Shown here one piece after another: positions 47,001 through 53,163 of a stretch of DNA of 64,000 nt. Every line of letters begins with the position of its first letter. The stretch's first letter is position 1. The notes below the pieces were generated by a model. The model did not search any database, was not told the DNA's origin, and saw only the letters and a program-made list of their open reading frames with translations. A program made the position numbers and the translations under genes. Location: positions 14,511,501 through 14,575,500 of the forward strand of contig NC_051094.1 of NCBI RefSeq assembly GCF_901709675.1, read 5' to 3'. This DNA comes from Syngnathus acus (lineage: Eukaryota; Chordata; Actinopteri; Syngnathiformes; Syngnathidae).

Positions 47001-47902
47001 GCGGGAGTAAATCTCTCATACCATTAACATGGAATGGAATAATCGAAACAATACACAATCAAATAAACGTGTTTTAAATAAAATTCAGAAACTCTATGTG
47101 TGAACGTACGGTAAGATCTCATCATTATATCGACACATGTCACTTTCCCACACAAAATTTTTCACTCAGAATGAAAAGGTACTGATTTGTAATCATGCTG
47201 AATAAGCATCAGAGAAGCAGCAAGCTCGATCTCCACTACCCTTTGCAATCCCACTGTTACCATAGAGATACTTTCCTCCAACAGCAGTCTTCAGCTTGTC
47301 ACTTTGCAGACTTTGCAAAGCCAACTGAATAACTGTACATAATTACTTATTTGGAATCTTGCTGTGTGACAAACAGATTCCATTCTCACCTCCTGTCAAA
47401 ACTTCTACCGTCTTCTCATTGTTGGGTGTAATTTGAGATCCAACTGACAGAGTGGAGGCAGTCTAAATGCCGCCTCCGGGAGTGATTTCAATCTGTGTAC
47501 GTGCACGCAACAGTAAGCTGAGCAGTGAGCTAAGAAGCACATCTCAGTCGTGACCAAAAAGGAGAGCACGCTCTTCAAACAACAGGGCTGATGCAGCACT
47601 AAGTGATCAATAAACAGTGGTGTCAGTCATTCCATCCATCAGGCAATAGATACGGCATGCTGGGTTGGTAAACAAGACAATGCTCTGCAGCTGAATTCAA
47701 TGAACATGAATTTTCTTTTCAGCTGTCTATTTTAAGCAAAACAGCACAGCACTTACTTGGAATGCTGCAGCTGAAATCTTTTCCCCGGTGCTCCTTAAAC
47801 ACGGTACCTCCTTGTCCGGTACACCCGATCATGTGGGGTCTCTGTCAGAAGCCACCAGCTAGACTGAAAGCTTTGCTGGGTCATCAAATTTGTGGATGAC
47901 AT
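17074..47902 (-). CDS. cit: cit: citron Rho-effector scaffold, no kinase exons seen (citron-N-like)
   Basis: Citron is a Rho/Rac effector. The kinase form acts in cytokinesis and the kinase-free N form is a postsynaptic scaffold binding PSD-95 (family knowledge). Exons c2-c39 join without a frame break into 1649 residues. Residues about 40-960 form a long coiled coil. The C1 finger is at about 990-1040 with the full pattern H-x12-C-x2-C...C-x2-C-x4-H-x2-C-x7-C. The PH domain is at about 1075-1200, the CNH beta-propeller domain at about 1210-1520, and an RS/P-rich basic tail ends in QSSV, a class I PDZ ligand. Every junction is GT-AG with matching phase. The kinase motifs (HRDIKPEN, DFGSA, MAPEVL) were not found between exon c2 and bicdl1. 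The first exon is uncertain. Confidence 0.9.
17098..18069 (-). other. cit: cit intron c38-c39
   Basis: AT-rich, with nothing recognised. Confidence 0.7.
18070..18358 (-). CDS. cit: cit exon c38: basic RS/P-rich tail
   Basis: Encodes [15 protein letters not shown], then [20 protein letters not shown] and repeats of the DREKSPGR / RRERSPGR type, ending APVNK. Donor GTAGCG and acceptor ttttccag. The segment is likely to be phosphorylated, given its many SP sites. Confidence 0.93.
18359..19503 (-). other. cit: cit intron c37-c38
   Basis: About 1.1 kb, no repeat or gene recognised. Confidence 0.7.
19504..19677 (-). CDS. cit: cit exon c37: end of CNH domain
   Basis: Encodes [20 protein letters not shown] and [11 protein letters not shown], nearly identical to vertebrate citron. 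Donor GTCAGC. Confidence 0.94.
19751..19829 (-). CDS. cit: cit exon c36: CNH domain
   Basis: Encodes [19 protein letters not shown]. Acceptor gcgcag, donor GTGAGC. Phase is 2 at both ends and fits the neighbours. Confidence 0.92.
19907..19987 (-). CDS. cit: cit exon c35: CNH domain
   Basis: Encodes [20 protein letters not shown]. Donor GTGAGT, acceptor cttgcag. Confidence 0.93.
20258..20386 (-). CDS. cit: cit exon c34: CNH domain
   Basis: Encodes [20 protein letters not shown] and KEEYLLCFH. Donor GTGGGT, acceptor gcgcag. Confidence 0.93.
20387..21440 (-). other. cit: cit intron c33-c34
   Basis: Contains an (AT)n run of about 20 bases near 20617-20636. Otherwise AT-rich with nothing recognised. 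Confidence 0.7.
21441..21549 (-). CDS. cit: cit exon c33: CNH domain
   Basis: Encodes [20 protein letters not shown] and [12 protein letters not shown]. Donor GTGTGC, acceptor tccacag. Confidence 0.93.
21885..21977 (-). CDS. cit: cit exon c32: CNH domain
   Basis: Encodes [20 protein letters not shown] and KYCIRK. Donor GTGATG, acceptor ttcacag. Confidence 0.94.
22057..22196 (-). CDS. cit: cit exon c31: CNH domain
   Basis: Encodes [17 protein letters not shown] and [14 protein letters not shown]. Donor GTAAGT, acceptor ctgcag. Confidence 0.94.
22292..22427 (-). CDS. cit: cit exon c30: CNH domain
   Basis: Encodes [20 protein letters not shown] and [20 protein letters not shown]. Donor GTGAGA, acceptor cttgcag. 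Confidence 0.95.
22520..22600 (-). CDS. cit: cit exon c29: PH-CNH junction
   Basis: Encodes [20 protein letters not shown] and TLPLTDQ. Its donor GTCCAA is weak, but frame and homology support it. Confidence 0.92.
22601..23814 (-). other. cit: cit intron c28-c29
   Basis: About 1.2 kb with a short CA-rich run near 23151-23171. Otherwise nothing recognised. Confidence 0.7.
23815..23984 (-). CDS. cit: cit exon c28: PH domain, C-terminal part
   Basis: Encodes [10 protein letters not shown], then [20 protein letters not shown], including the invariant PH-domain Trp, and [14 protein letters not shown]. Donor GTGAGT. Confidence 0.94.
24435..24539 (-). CDS. cit: cit exon c27: PH domain
   Basis: Encodes [20 protein letters not shown] and [13 protein letters not shown]. 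Donor GTATAG, acceptor actcag. Confidence 0.93.
24623..24711 (-). CDS. cit: cit exon c26: PH domain
   Basis: Encodes [20 protein letters not shown] and SIYEIEPRE. Donor GTTGCT, acceptor ttgcag. Confidence 0.93.
24732..24843. repeat. (GTGA)n microsatellite filling a cit intron
   Basis: About 27 tandem GTGA units, almost uninterrupted, seen directly. It makes up 112 of the 144 bases of the intron between c25 and c26. On the transcribed strand it reads (TCAC)n, so it forms a pyrimidine-rich tract before the acceptor. Confidence 0.97.
24856..25027 (-). CDS. cit: cit exon c25: C1 finger second half and PH start
   Basis: Encodes [20 protein letters not shown], which supplies the C1 zinc ligands, and ends HLEGWMKQP, the first strand of the PH domain. 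Donor GTTAGC, acceptor tttcag. Confidence 0.94.
25809..25970 (-). CDS. cit: cit exon c24: C1 finger first half
   Basis: Encodes [20 protein letters not shown] and [11 protein letters not shown], with the first His and CxxC of C1. Upstream, [14 protein letters not shown] holds a charged Arg-Glu repeat that is longer than the mammalian KERMHH. Donor GTGAGT, acceptor attcag. Confidence 0.95.
25971..26949 (-). other. cit: cit intron c23-c24
   Basis: About 1 kb, nothing recognised. Confidence 0.7.
26950..27093 (-). CDS. cit: cit exon c23: linker before C1
   Basis: Encodes [20 protein letters not shown] and [12 protein letters not shown], matching the citron segment ARQQIAMSAIVRSPEHQ. Donor GTGAGT. 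Confidence 0.92.
27326..27563 (-). CDS. cit: cit exon c22: coiled-coil end with Gln/Ala-rich insert
   Basis: Encodes [10 protein letters not shown], then a Gln/Ala-rich stretch ([17 protein letters not shown]), then [20 protein letters not shown] as in citron. The insert is absent from the mammalian protein as I know it. Donor GTAAGA, acceptor ttccag. Confidence 0.93.
28096..28203 (-). CDS. cit: cit exon c21: coiled coil
   Basis: Encodes [20 protein letters not shown] and DFLQAQ, ending in a KKKK basic cluster. Donor GTCAGG, acceptor ctgcag. Confidence 0.92.
28728..28868 (-). CDS. cit: cit exon c20: coiled coil
   Basis: Encodes [20 protein letters not shown] and [11 protein letters not shown]. 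Donor GTGCTG, acceptor ttgtag. Confidence 0.94.
29067..29171 (-). CDS. cit: cit exon c19: coiled coil
   Basis: Encodes [20 protein letters not shown] and [15 protein letters not shown]. The donor GTCCAT is weak. Confidence 0.93.
29262..29397 (-). CDS. cit: cit exon c18: coiled coil
   Basis: Encodes [20 protein letters not shown] and [20 protein letters not shown]. Donor GTGAGT. Confidence 0.94.
29398..30619 (-). other. cit: cit intron c17-c18 with GGAT microsatellite
   Basis: Holds the (GGAT)n array at 30421-30534. The rest is AT-rich and unrecognised. Confidence 0.75.
30421..30534. repeat. (GGAT)n microsatellite
   Basis: About 28 uninterrupted GGAT units, likely to be highly polymorphic. 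Confidence 0.98.
30620..30813 (-). CDS. cit: cit exon c17: coiled coil
   Basis: Encodes [20 protein letters not shown] and [13 protein letters not shown]. Donor GTTAGT, acceptor gtttag. Confidence 0.94.
30814..32798 (-). other. cit: cit intron c16-c17
   Basis: About 2 kb. Contains a GAATG/GGAT microsatellite at 32715-32761. No other element recognised. Confidence 0.7.
32715..32761. repeat. (GAAT)n/(GGAT)n microsatellite
   Basis: About 11 tetranucleotide units, seen directly. Confidence 0.93.
32799..32996 (-). CDS. cit: cit exon c16: coiled coil
   Basis: Encodes [20 protein letters not shown] and [14 protein letters not shown], matching citron. Donor GTAAGG, acceptor cttcag. Confidence 0.95.
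32997..34392 (-). other. cit: cit intron c15-c16
   Basis: About 1.4 kb with a poly-A run (33501-33518) and a MITE copy (33709-33949). Confidence 0.75.
33709..33949. mobile_element. MITE family A, copy 3 (diverged)
   Basis: The left end reads taccataatttccagactat and the right end tcttatagtcaagaaattac, the same terminal inverted repeats as at 12052-12223 but with several mismatches. Confidence 0.75.
34393..34446 (-). CDS. cit: cit exon c15: coiled coil (18 codons)
   Basis: Encodes [18 protein letters not shown]. Donor GTAAGC, acceptor ctgtcag. Confidence 0.93.
34532..34729 (-). CDS. cit: cit exon c14: coiled coil
   Basis: Encodes [20 protein letters not shown] and [17 protein letters not shown]. 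Donor GTGAGG. Confidence 0.95.
35232..35406 (-). CDS. cit: cit exon c13: coiled coil
   Basis: Encodes [20 protein letters not shown] and [20 protein letters not shown]. Donor GTATGT. Confidence 0.95.
35558..35667 (-). CDS. cit: cit exon c12: coiled coil
   Basis: Encodes [20 protein letters not shown] and [16 protein letters not shown]. The Met codon is split over the junction. Donor GTGAGT. Confidence 0.94.
35867..35983 (-). CDS. cit: cit exon c11: coiled coil
   Basis: Encodes [20 protein letters not shown] and [15 protein letters not shown]. Donor GTAAGA, acceptor tggcag. Confidence 0.93.
36128..36223 (-). CDS. cit: cit exon c10: coiled coil
   Basis: Encodes [20 protein letters not shown]. 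The donor GTCAAA is weak, but frame and homology agree. Confidence 0.9.
36618..36743 (-). CDS. cit: cit exon c9: coiled coil
   Basis: Encodes [20 protein letters not shown] and [11 protein letters not shown]. Donor GTAACC. Confidence 0.93.
37277..37417 (-). CDS. cit: cit exon c8: coiled coil
   Basis: Encodes [20 protein letters not shown] and LRRRLRETE. Donor GTACAC, acceptor cctag. Confidence 0.92.
37418..38592 (-). other. cit: cit intron c7-c8
   Basis: About 1.2 kb, nothing recognised. Confidence 0.7.
38593..38646 (-). CDS. cit: cit exon c7: coiled coil (18 codons)
   Basis: Encodes [18 protein letters not shown]. Donor GTAGAA, acceptor tttttag. Confidence 0.9.
38736..38789 (-). CDS. cit: cit exon c6: coiled coil (18 codons)
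   Basis: Encodes [18 protein letters not shown]. Donor GTATTT, acceptor caacag. Confidence 0.9.
38920..39090 (-). CDS. cit: cit exon c5: coiled coil
   Basis: Encodes [20 protein letters not shown] and [16 protein letters not shown]. Donor GTGTTT, acceptor atccag. Confidence 0.94.
39091..41988 (-). other. cit: cit intron c4-c5
   Basis: About 2.9 kb containing a foldback element (about 40440-40850). The rest is AT-rich with no gene recognised. Confidence 0.75.
40440..40850. mobile_element. Foldback family B, copy 1
   Basis: An imperfect palindrome. 'caggtcacaaccaatcacg' at about 40585 pairs with 'gtgattggttgtgacctga' at about 40628. The arms extend through 'gggcggccatcttgc' / 'ggcaaaatggcggcccc' to sequences near both ends. 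The left tip appears truncated. It is homologous to the element at 58480-58920 and has no coding capacity. Confidence 0.8.
41989..42108 (-). CDS. cit: cit exon c4: coiled coil
   Basis: Encodes [20 protein letters not shown] and [20 protein letters not shown], almost identical to citron. Donor GTCAGA. Confidence 0.95.
42251..42394 (-). CDS. cit: cit exon c3: start of coiled coil
   Basis: Encodes [20 protein letters not shown] and TECS. It corresponds to the citron segment just after the kinase-form linker, the most N-terminal part shared by both citron forms. Donor GTATGT, acceptor ttttcag. Confidence 0.94.
42907..42999 (-). CDS. cit: cit exon c2: N-terminal 31-residue segment
   Basis: Frame-compatible exon between acceptor ccatcag and donor GTATAG, encoding [20 protein letters not shown] and ending HMSQ. 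It joins in phase to c3. A faint likeness to the NSWVSSS segment after the citron kinase is possible but not convincing. It is the most 5' exon that can be supported by splice sites and an open frame. Confidence 0.6.
43114..43141. repeat. (TTTA)n microsatellite
   Basis: About 7 TTTA units, seen directly. Confidence 0.9.
43816..43989 (+). pseudogene. piggyBac-like transposase fragment
   Basis: The open frame contains [18 protein letters not shown], then [10 protein letters not shown] and [11 protein letters not shown]. It recalls the piggyBac DDE-domain pattern LRFDD...K...IREI...F...LTIDEQL. The third block ends with a stop where the family continues, and the rest of the transposase is missing. 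Recognition rests on spaced motifs only. Confidence 0.5.
46122..46252. mobile_element. short inverted-repeat element (MITE)
   Basis: gggtaggcaactcc at the left is matched by ggagttgcctacccc at the right, with about 100 unique bases between. It resembles non-autonomous hAT-like elements of fish, but the family is not certain. Confidence 0.65.
46690..46750. repeat. TG/CG-rich simple repeat
   Basis: Alternating TG with CG and AG interruptions, seen directly. Confidence 0.8.
47825..47902 (-). CDS. cit: possible cit first coding exon (c1)
   Basis: ATG at 47902-47900 opens 26 codons, [20 protein letters not shown] and then ETPHDR, up to a potential GTGTAC donor. This is phase 0, matching exon c2. 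A TATA-like CTATATCT lies about 65 bases upstream of the ATG. There is no homology support, so this is a candidate only. Confidence 0.25.
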
Positions 47903-48100
47903 CCTCACTGAGGAGAGAGGATGAGAGGAGAGAGTGAGCTCCACTGGTGAGCGCCGTTTTCAGAGAGATATAGAGGAGGGGGGGGGGGGGTGCATTGTAG
48001 AGAAATGCAGCAGATCCGTGATCACAGAGGTGGATCGCACTCTCTCTCCTGTCAACTAGCTCACCCGTTCCCACCTCCTCCTGTCACACAACTTGGTTGC
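47903..48100 (-). promoter_or_regulatory. cit: possible cit (N-type) promoter
   Basis: A TATA-like CTATATC at 47967-47973 (minus strand) is preceded by a run of 13 C (plus-strand G run 47978-47990). Transcription would start near 47937. This is inferred from position and motif only. Confidence 0.3.
47978..47990. repeat. poly-G run
   Basis: Thirteen consecutive G on the plus strand, directly upstream of the TATA-like motif of the putative cit promoter. Confidence 0.9.
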
Positions 48101-50009
48101 TCTCCATGCTGCAGCACCCGTCACTCAGAGTTTCAAGCCGCATACAGTACATGAATATGATTTCATATTCATGTTGCAGTTTGAAACTGAGTGAGCCGCA
48201 AGCTACCATGAGTTGCAAACTACTGTAGAAAATTGGATTTGTTACCGCATCTCAGTGTGATAGTACTGTAAATTTACATCCAGTTATTGCATTTTTTTTG
48301 GAATGGTATTTTGCTGAATCACTCCTGCCAGTAAAACGTAATTTATGGAAGCTATTCAATAAACTTCTGTAATATAATAATGCAATATTTTGACAGTATT
48401 TGTTCTATTAAATAAAATACATATTTTTTCAGAATTTCTAAATAAAACCAAAGAATTTGATTTTATTATTACCTCCAATTTCTACATATTGGGGGTGGGC
48501 GAATATGGTATGAAACCAAAATTAAATTCATCACCTCATCACTATTCACCCTTCACACAGCCACTGGAAAGAGAAATGTGATTCAGTCCAACTGCAGGCA
48601 AGCGAGAGCAGGTTTTCACGACACTGCGTGCCGGCATTCATGCAAATTCGGTCGACTTCAAGAAAAACACTGCCACTTATGTCCACACGGCGACGCCATA
48701 ATCAACAAAACCCGGAAAGTTCCCTATTGGGAGCTGTAAAGGAGATATTTTCATTTAAGCAATTATATAAAATGTTAAGTTTACAAATGAGGAATAATTT
48801 TGCTTGGTAATTACAAACTAATACAGTATGCAGAAGCAAAATATGACATAGAGCAGCATATGAAAATTGCATATAAATGAAAAACAGTTATTAAAATGAC
48901 AATTTAATACATTGAGAAAGAGATACAAATAAACCAAAGTGAGGTCACCTTCAAAGAGATGGACAAGAGGGGTGCTCTACTGTAGCTGAACAGTCCTGCT
49001 CCCGTCATCTCCTTTTAACGGTTGTATTTGTCAGATAGATTTGATGCTTTATTTTTATTTCAATTATTTAGAGTTTAGAAAAAATAAGCATACATTAAGT
49101 GCTTTCATTTTTTTCTGTTATGAATCAATTTATTCATTTTGATAGTTTGATTTACCCTATTTCATTAAACTGTGTTGAGTGTGTTAATAAAAAATCCTAC
49201 TACACTGGTTTTTCTCGATTAATAATTTGGGTGATGGTGTTCATTGGGAACCTTCAATTTTTTAATGTTAGCTATTAACGCTCTCAGTTTTGGCAAATAT
49301 GATACATATTGTATTTTTATTAAAATGCTCTGCAGCGTCGCACCCAACAAAATTGTATCTACCAAAATTACTAATATGGAAACACTGCCACCTTAGGGTA
49401 AGACACTAACATACCGATATGTTGCATTGTTTTGCTTTGTTGGACAATCAGTTGTAAGGGGCCTTCTGTCATAAAACAGACCCCCAAAAAGGAATAGCGT
49501 TTTTATTATTTTTAGGGCCTTATTGTTCCATAAGCACAAAGCAGTGGAACACTGCTCTATGTTTTGTGGGACCTTTTTGCTGCTCAATGACTATCGGTCA
49601 CACAAAGTGATTGTTACAAAAGTATTTTGATATTGCAAACAAGCTGCAAACACAAACAGGAAGCTCCTCAGGCACTTTGTGAAAAATACTGTGAGCATTT
49701 CTTTTTACTAATGTATTAATGTAAACATCAACACTACAATCTGTACCGTTATTAAGGCAGTTTTCTTTTTGAAGGAGCACACTCTATGTGATGAGATCTG
49801 ACAGTGCACAGTATAATGGCAATGGCAAGAAAAATATCTGAACTGGACTGGAATTATACACGTTCATTTTCCATCCACATTTGGCAACAAGAATCTCAAC
49901 TGAACAAAATTTGGGGCCATTTCTGTTAAAAAAAACAAAAAAAACCTGTAATATTCCTGGGATGTCTGGTATGAATTCATTTTACGTGGTCATGCCAAGG
50001 CTGGTTCGC

Positions 50010-50640
50010 CGCCTCACAGTGCAGGGGTTGCGGATTTGATTCTGGCTCCGGCCTTTCTGTGTGGAGTTAGCAAGTTGTGGGGTTTCCTGTCACCTGCTCT
50101 CTCTTGTTAACTTGTGCATTTAAACCCTGCCCGTGTGTTTCCCCCTGTCGATGTCTACTGTTGCGTCCCGTCTGTGTCTTCGCCTGTTGGTCCTGTCCTG
50201 CTCGTCTATTCCCACTGGTCTCATGTGGGGGCTCACGGTCAGAACCAGTGTCCTTTATCTGTTCCAGTGGACTTCTGTTTTCTGTCCGCTGTCCATGAGC
50301 CTGTGTCTTTGTCCCACCCCCCGTCCCTTCAATAAACCCTGGTCCAAGCTGCATTTGGTCACCCCAATCCACTCCTGACATTTCCATGTTTGTGGATTTC
50401 CCCCGGTTTCCTCCCAGATTCCAAAAACATGCATTGAGCACTGCAAAATTGCCCGTAGGTGTGAGCGTGAGCGCGGATGGTTGTTTGTCTCTGTGTGCCC
50501 TGCGTTCTGCTGGCAACGGGTTCAGAGTGCCCCCCGCCTACAGCCCAAAGTCAGCTGAGATAGGCTCCAGCGCGCCTGCGACCCTTGTGAGGATAAGCGC
50601 TTCAGATGGGTCATGCCACTGCATCGAAAAATAATAATTG
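50010..50640 (+). mobile_element. tRNA-like fish SINE split by a second insertion
   Basis: The head gccgcctcacagtgcagggg and the tail blocks 'gtttcctcccagattccaaa', 'aattgcccgtaggtgtgagc' and 'gagataggctccagcgcgcc' match a SINE-like repeat that is very common in teleosts. The body is interrupted after 'gtgtggagtt' (about 50065) and resumes at 'gtggatttcccccggtttcc' (about 50391). Confidence 0.7.
50066..50388 (+). mobile_element. repeat inserted within the SINE
   Basis: About 320 bases with 'catttaaaccctgcccgtgt', 'ttcaataaaccctggtccaa' and 'gctgcatttggtcacc', which read like the 3' end of another dispersed fish repeat. It interrupts the SINE, so it is the younger insertion. Family not determined. 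Confidence 0.5.
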
Positions 50641-51325
50641 TTCAGACAGCAAACCGTCCAGTCCTAAACCAACTTTTGTTTTGTGTGAAGCAGGCTGTTT
50701 TTGTCTATTGTTGTGACTTAGTAAGATCACATTTTATATAGAGACATATTTTTTCTTGACATCAAATATAGTGTGTATGTATTTGCCCTTTTTTTTCAAT
50801 TGTTGATATAGATCTGCTCGAGATAAAGTGCAATCAACATTGTTTTTGTTGACATCTCTCTCCTTTACTTTAATCTACATAGCACATCAAGCATTAAACT
50901 AATGAGTATAATGTGTGCGTTAGATGAGCTCAGAGGAAATCACCCATTCTGTGTCTATCCCCCCACGGGAGACCAGCAGGCAGTGACCCACTTCTTTTGT
51001 GGGATCTTCATCAGCTCAAAAGGCTTTGTTTGTAATCATTCAACAGTGCTAACCCACCACATTCTGACCTCATCCCTACCCCTTCATCCACACACCCACA
51101 CACACTGCTATTGGTGCTTTTATCACTTTTCTGTCAATAAATTTAGCAGCCATTATGTTGACTTGTATATTTTTAAGGACCTGTCACAATAGCATATTCT
51201 TCATCAAATCACAACCGAAACTTCCTTCCAAAAGTGAGGCCAATATTTCCTATTTTTGCAGAAGCCTAAAAAGAAGTATGTTTGACGACAAAGTTTCAAA
51301 ATGACCTGATATGCAAAGCCGGGGT

Positions 51326-52148
51326 CGTCTGAAAAGTAACGGGACTGTGCGTGCTGTATGAGCTATGGGCATTAATGGGATTAGCAAATTGTGTTATCAT
51401 GTAATGTGAAATCTTTGGAGTGTGTAACTTTAAACTCAGAGTATTTGTACACACTTTACATTTTTTAAAAGCTTTTGTATACAACTCATTGCTTATGTTT
51501 CGTTTTTAAAGATGAGCACTGAGAAACGGACGATGAACACAGAGTAACGGACAAACCTGACATTTTTAGTCTGTTTGGGGAAAACTGTCAAAAGCACTTG
51601 AAATGTATGAAGATAACCCATCATGCGAGGAGGTGGAAGATGACTCCTGGAATGGGAGACCCTCAACGAGCAGGACTAAAATGAATGTCGAACGGGGAAC
51701 GCAGATTGCGCGTGATTATCGTCAGTTGACTGTTCGAATGACTGCAAGTCAGCTGGACATACTAAGAAAGGACAGTGTTTGGAAGATTATCACGGAAGAT
51801 TAGAAAGTCTGTGCAAAAATGGTGCCAAGGCTCCTGAATGATGATTAGAACAACATGGCCAAATAACATCCCTACTCAGCTGACCCTGCTCCATGTGACT
51901 TGTTTTCTTTTTCCCAAGCTTAATGGGGTCATCGAGAAGAGGAGCGGTTTTGAAGACATGGAGGCCATCAAGAAGGCAGTCACGACGGAGATGAAGAGCA
52001 TTCCAGAAGATTCCTTTCAGCAGTGCATTGAAGCGTGTCAGAGAAGGATGGGAAAGTGCATTATACTTGAGGGGGGTTAAAACCATGTAAACTGTTGTTT
52101 GGACTTGAAATAAATTGTTAAGACATCAGTCCCGTTACTTTTCAAACG
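51326..52148 (+). mobile_element. mariner transposon, internally deleted
   Basis: The ends cgtctgaaaagtaacgggac (51326 on) and gtcccgttacttttcaaacg (to 52148) are inverted repeats differing at one base. Inside are mariner-type coding blocks on the plus strand. At about 820 bases it is shorter than the usual 1.3 kb. Confidence 0.88.
51603..52080 (+). pseudogene. mariner transposase remnant
   Basis: The first block reads GRPSTSRTKMNVERGTQIAR, LTVRMTASQLDIL and IITED, then, past a stop, KVCAKMVPRLLND. This is the mariner HTH-linker region. The second block, in other frames, reads ADPAPCDLF and LFPKLNGVIE, then MKSIPEDSFQQCIEACQRRM, which is the C-terminus. The centre with the first two catalytic Asp residues is deleted, and several stops and frameshifts are present. 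It cannot encode an active enzyme. Confidence 0.85.
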
Positions 52149-52269
52149 CATATATTCCATGCTGTTATGGCGGACTGCAGTCCGCGTCATTTGTTCCTCG
52201 TGCTCATTAATGGAGGAAATCATATACAAATGTGTGAGAAGAGGCACCAAAATATGGCGCTATCAGTGT

Positions 52270-52365
52270 CAGCCAATGAGATGCTCGCTTGTAACAGGTT
52301 GCATCTGACGTCACTGGCGCGGCGGGAGCGCGCATTTAAGAAGGGCAGGAGACGCGATTGAGCAG
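52270..52365 (+). promoter_or_regulatory. bicdl1: bicdl1 promoter (CCAAT, CRE, TATA-like)
   Basis: A CCAAT box is at 52273-52277, a perfect palindromic CRE TGACGTCA at 52306-52313, and a TATA-like TTTAAG at 52335-52340. The spacing predicts a start near 52365. Local sequence is CpG-rich (ggcgcggcgggagcgcgc). Motifs seen directly, use inferred. Confidence 0.6.
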
Positions 52366-52788
52366 GCGCTCAGATCTTCTTATCTCCAGACTAATGTCTC
52401 CCGAGTAACCGAGCGTCAGTAAAATGGAGGACCCAAAGCTCTGCAACGGGGTGGCGCTCACCGACAGACCGCAGTGGAGAACTCATTGATGTGGATTATA
52501 CCATGATTAAACATTTGTTGTTTCTCACGTTTAATCACCACGTCCGTGTTAACAACAGCCGGTGAGTGAGCCGCAGAGGAGGGAGGCGTTGTTCGCTGTG
52601 ATTCAGTCCGAAGCAGAGCTGGCTGGAAGTTAACGACGAGTAAGGAGAATCGTTGAAGGATGGATGAATTTTCCACGATAGGCCGGTGCGGTCAGCCCAA
52701 CCCGGTCCGAGCGGGGTGGCTTCATTCGGTGTAAAAAAAAAGAAAAAGAAGAAAAGCCGTTTGCTTCTATCTGTCCTTGAGTTGAACC
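52366..52788 (+). other. bicdl1: bicdl1 5' UTR
   Basis: About 420 bases between the predicted start site and the ATG, ending in an A-rich stretch (52732-52756). Its extent is inferred. Confidence 0.5.
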
Positions 52789-53163
52789 ATGTCTGCGTTT
52801 TGCCTCGACCTGAGCACGTCTGGCGTGGCTTCAGCACCACTGGAGTTGGACAGCGACTCCATGGATCCGTGCTATAAACCCGCAGCTCACGAACACGGAA
52901 GCGGCCCGGCTCACCCGCTGCACCATGCCGGCTCCGGAGGCCTTGGCGTGGCGTTGGAGGAGGAACTGGCCATGCTCAGCGATGAGCAGGATATAGCGGG
53001 AGAGCTCTCGTTGGACCATAACGCCGACTTGCTGTCTCTCTTCCGCCAGAAGGAAAAGGATTTGGTGTTAGCTGCCAAACTGGGCAAAGCTTTACTAGAA
53101 AGAAACCAAGATTTGACGAAGCAATATGAAAAAATGCACAAAGACCTCAACAACAAATTAGAG
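52789..53163 (+). CDS. bicdl1: bicdl1 exon 1: N-terminus and CC1 box
   Basis: ATG at 52789 in a fair context (gaaccATG) starts MSAFCLDLS. An acidic, poorly conserved stretch precedes LLSLFRQKEKDLVLAAKLGK. Donor GTAAGA follows LNNKLE. The exon is 125 codons. Confidence 0.96.

Larger units (their letters stand above)
43000..47824 (-). other. cit: cit 5' intron; no kinase-domain exons seen
   Basis: About 4.8 kb. Holds a (TTTA)n run (43114-43141), a piggyBac-like fragment (43816-43989), a small inverted-repeat element (46122-46252) and a TG/CG-rich run near 46690-46750. Minus-strand frames were checked for kinase motifs and none was found. Confidence 0.6.
48101..52269. other. cit-bicdl1 intergenic region
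   Basis: About 4.2 kb between divergent genes. It holds an interrupted SINE (50010-50640) and an internally deleted mariner (51326-52148). 48.1-50.0 kb is AT-rich with nothing recognised. Confidence 0.7.

Noticed and set aside
49393-49780. Small open frames in the cit-bicdl1 intergenic region
   Set aside because: Low-complexity AT-rich sequence with no domain, splice or promoter context.
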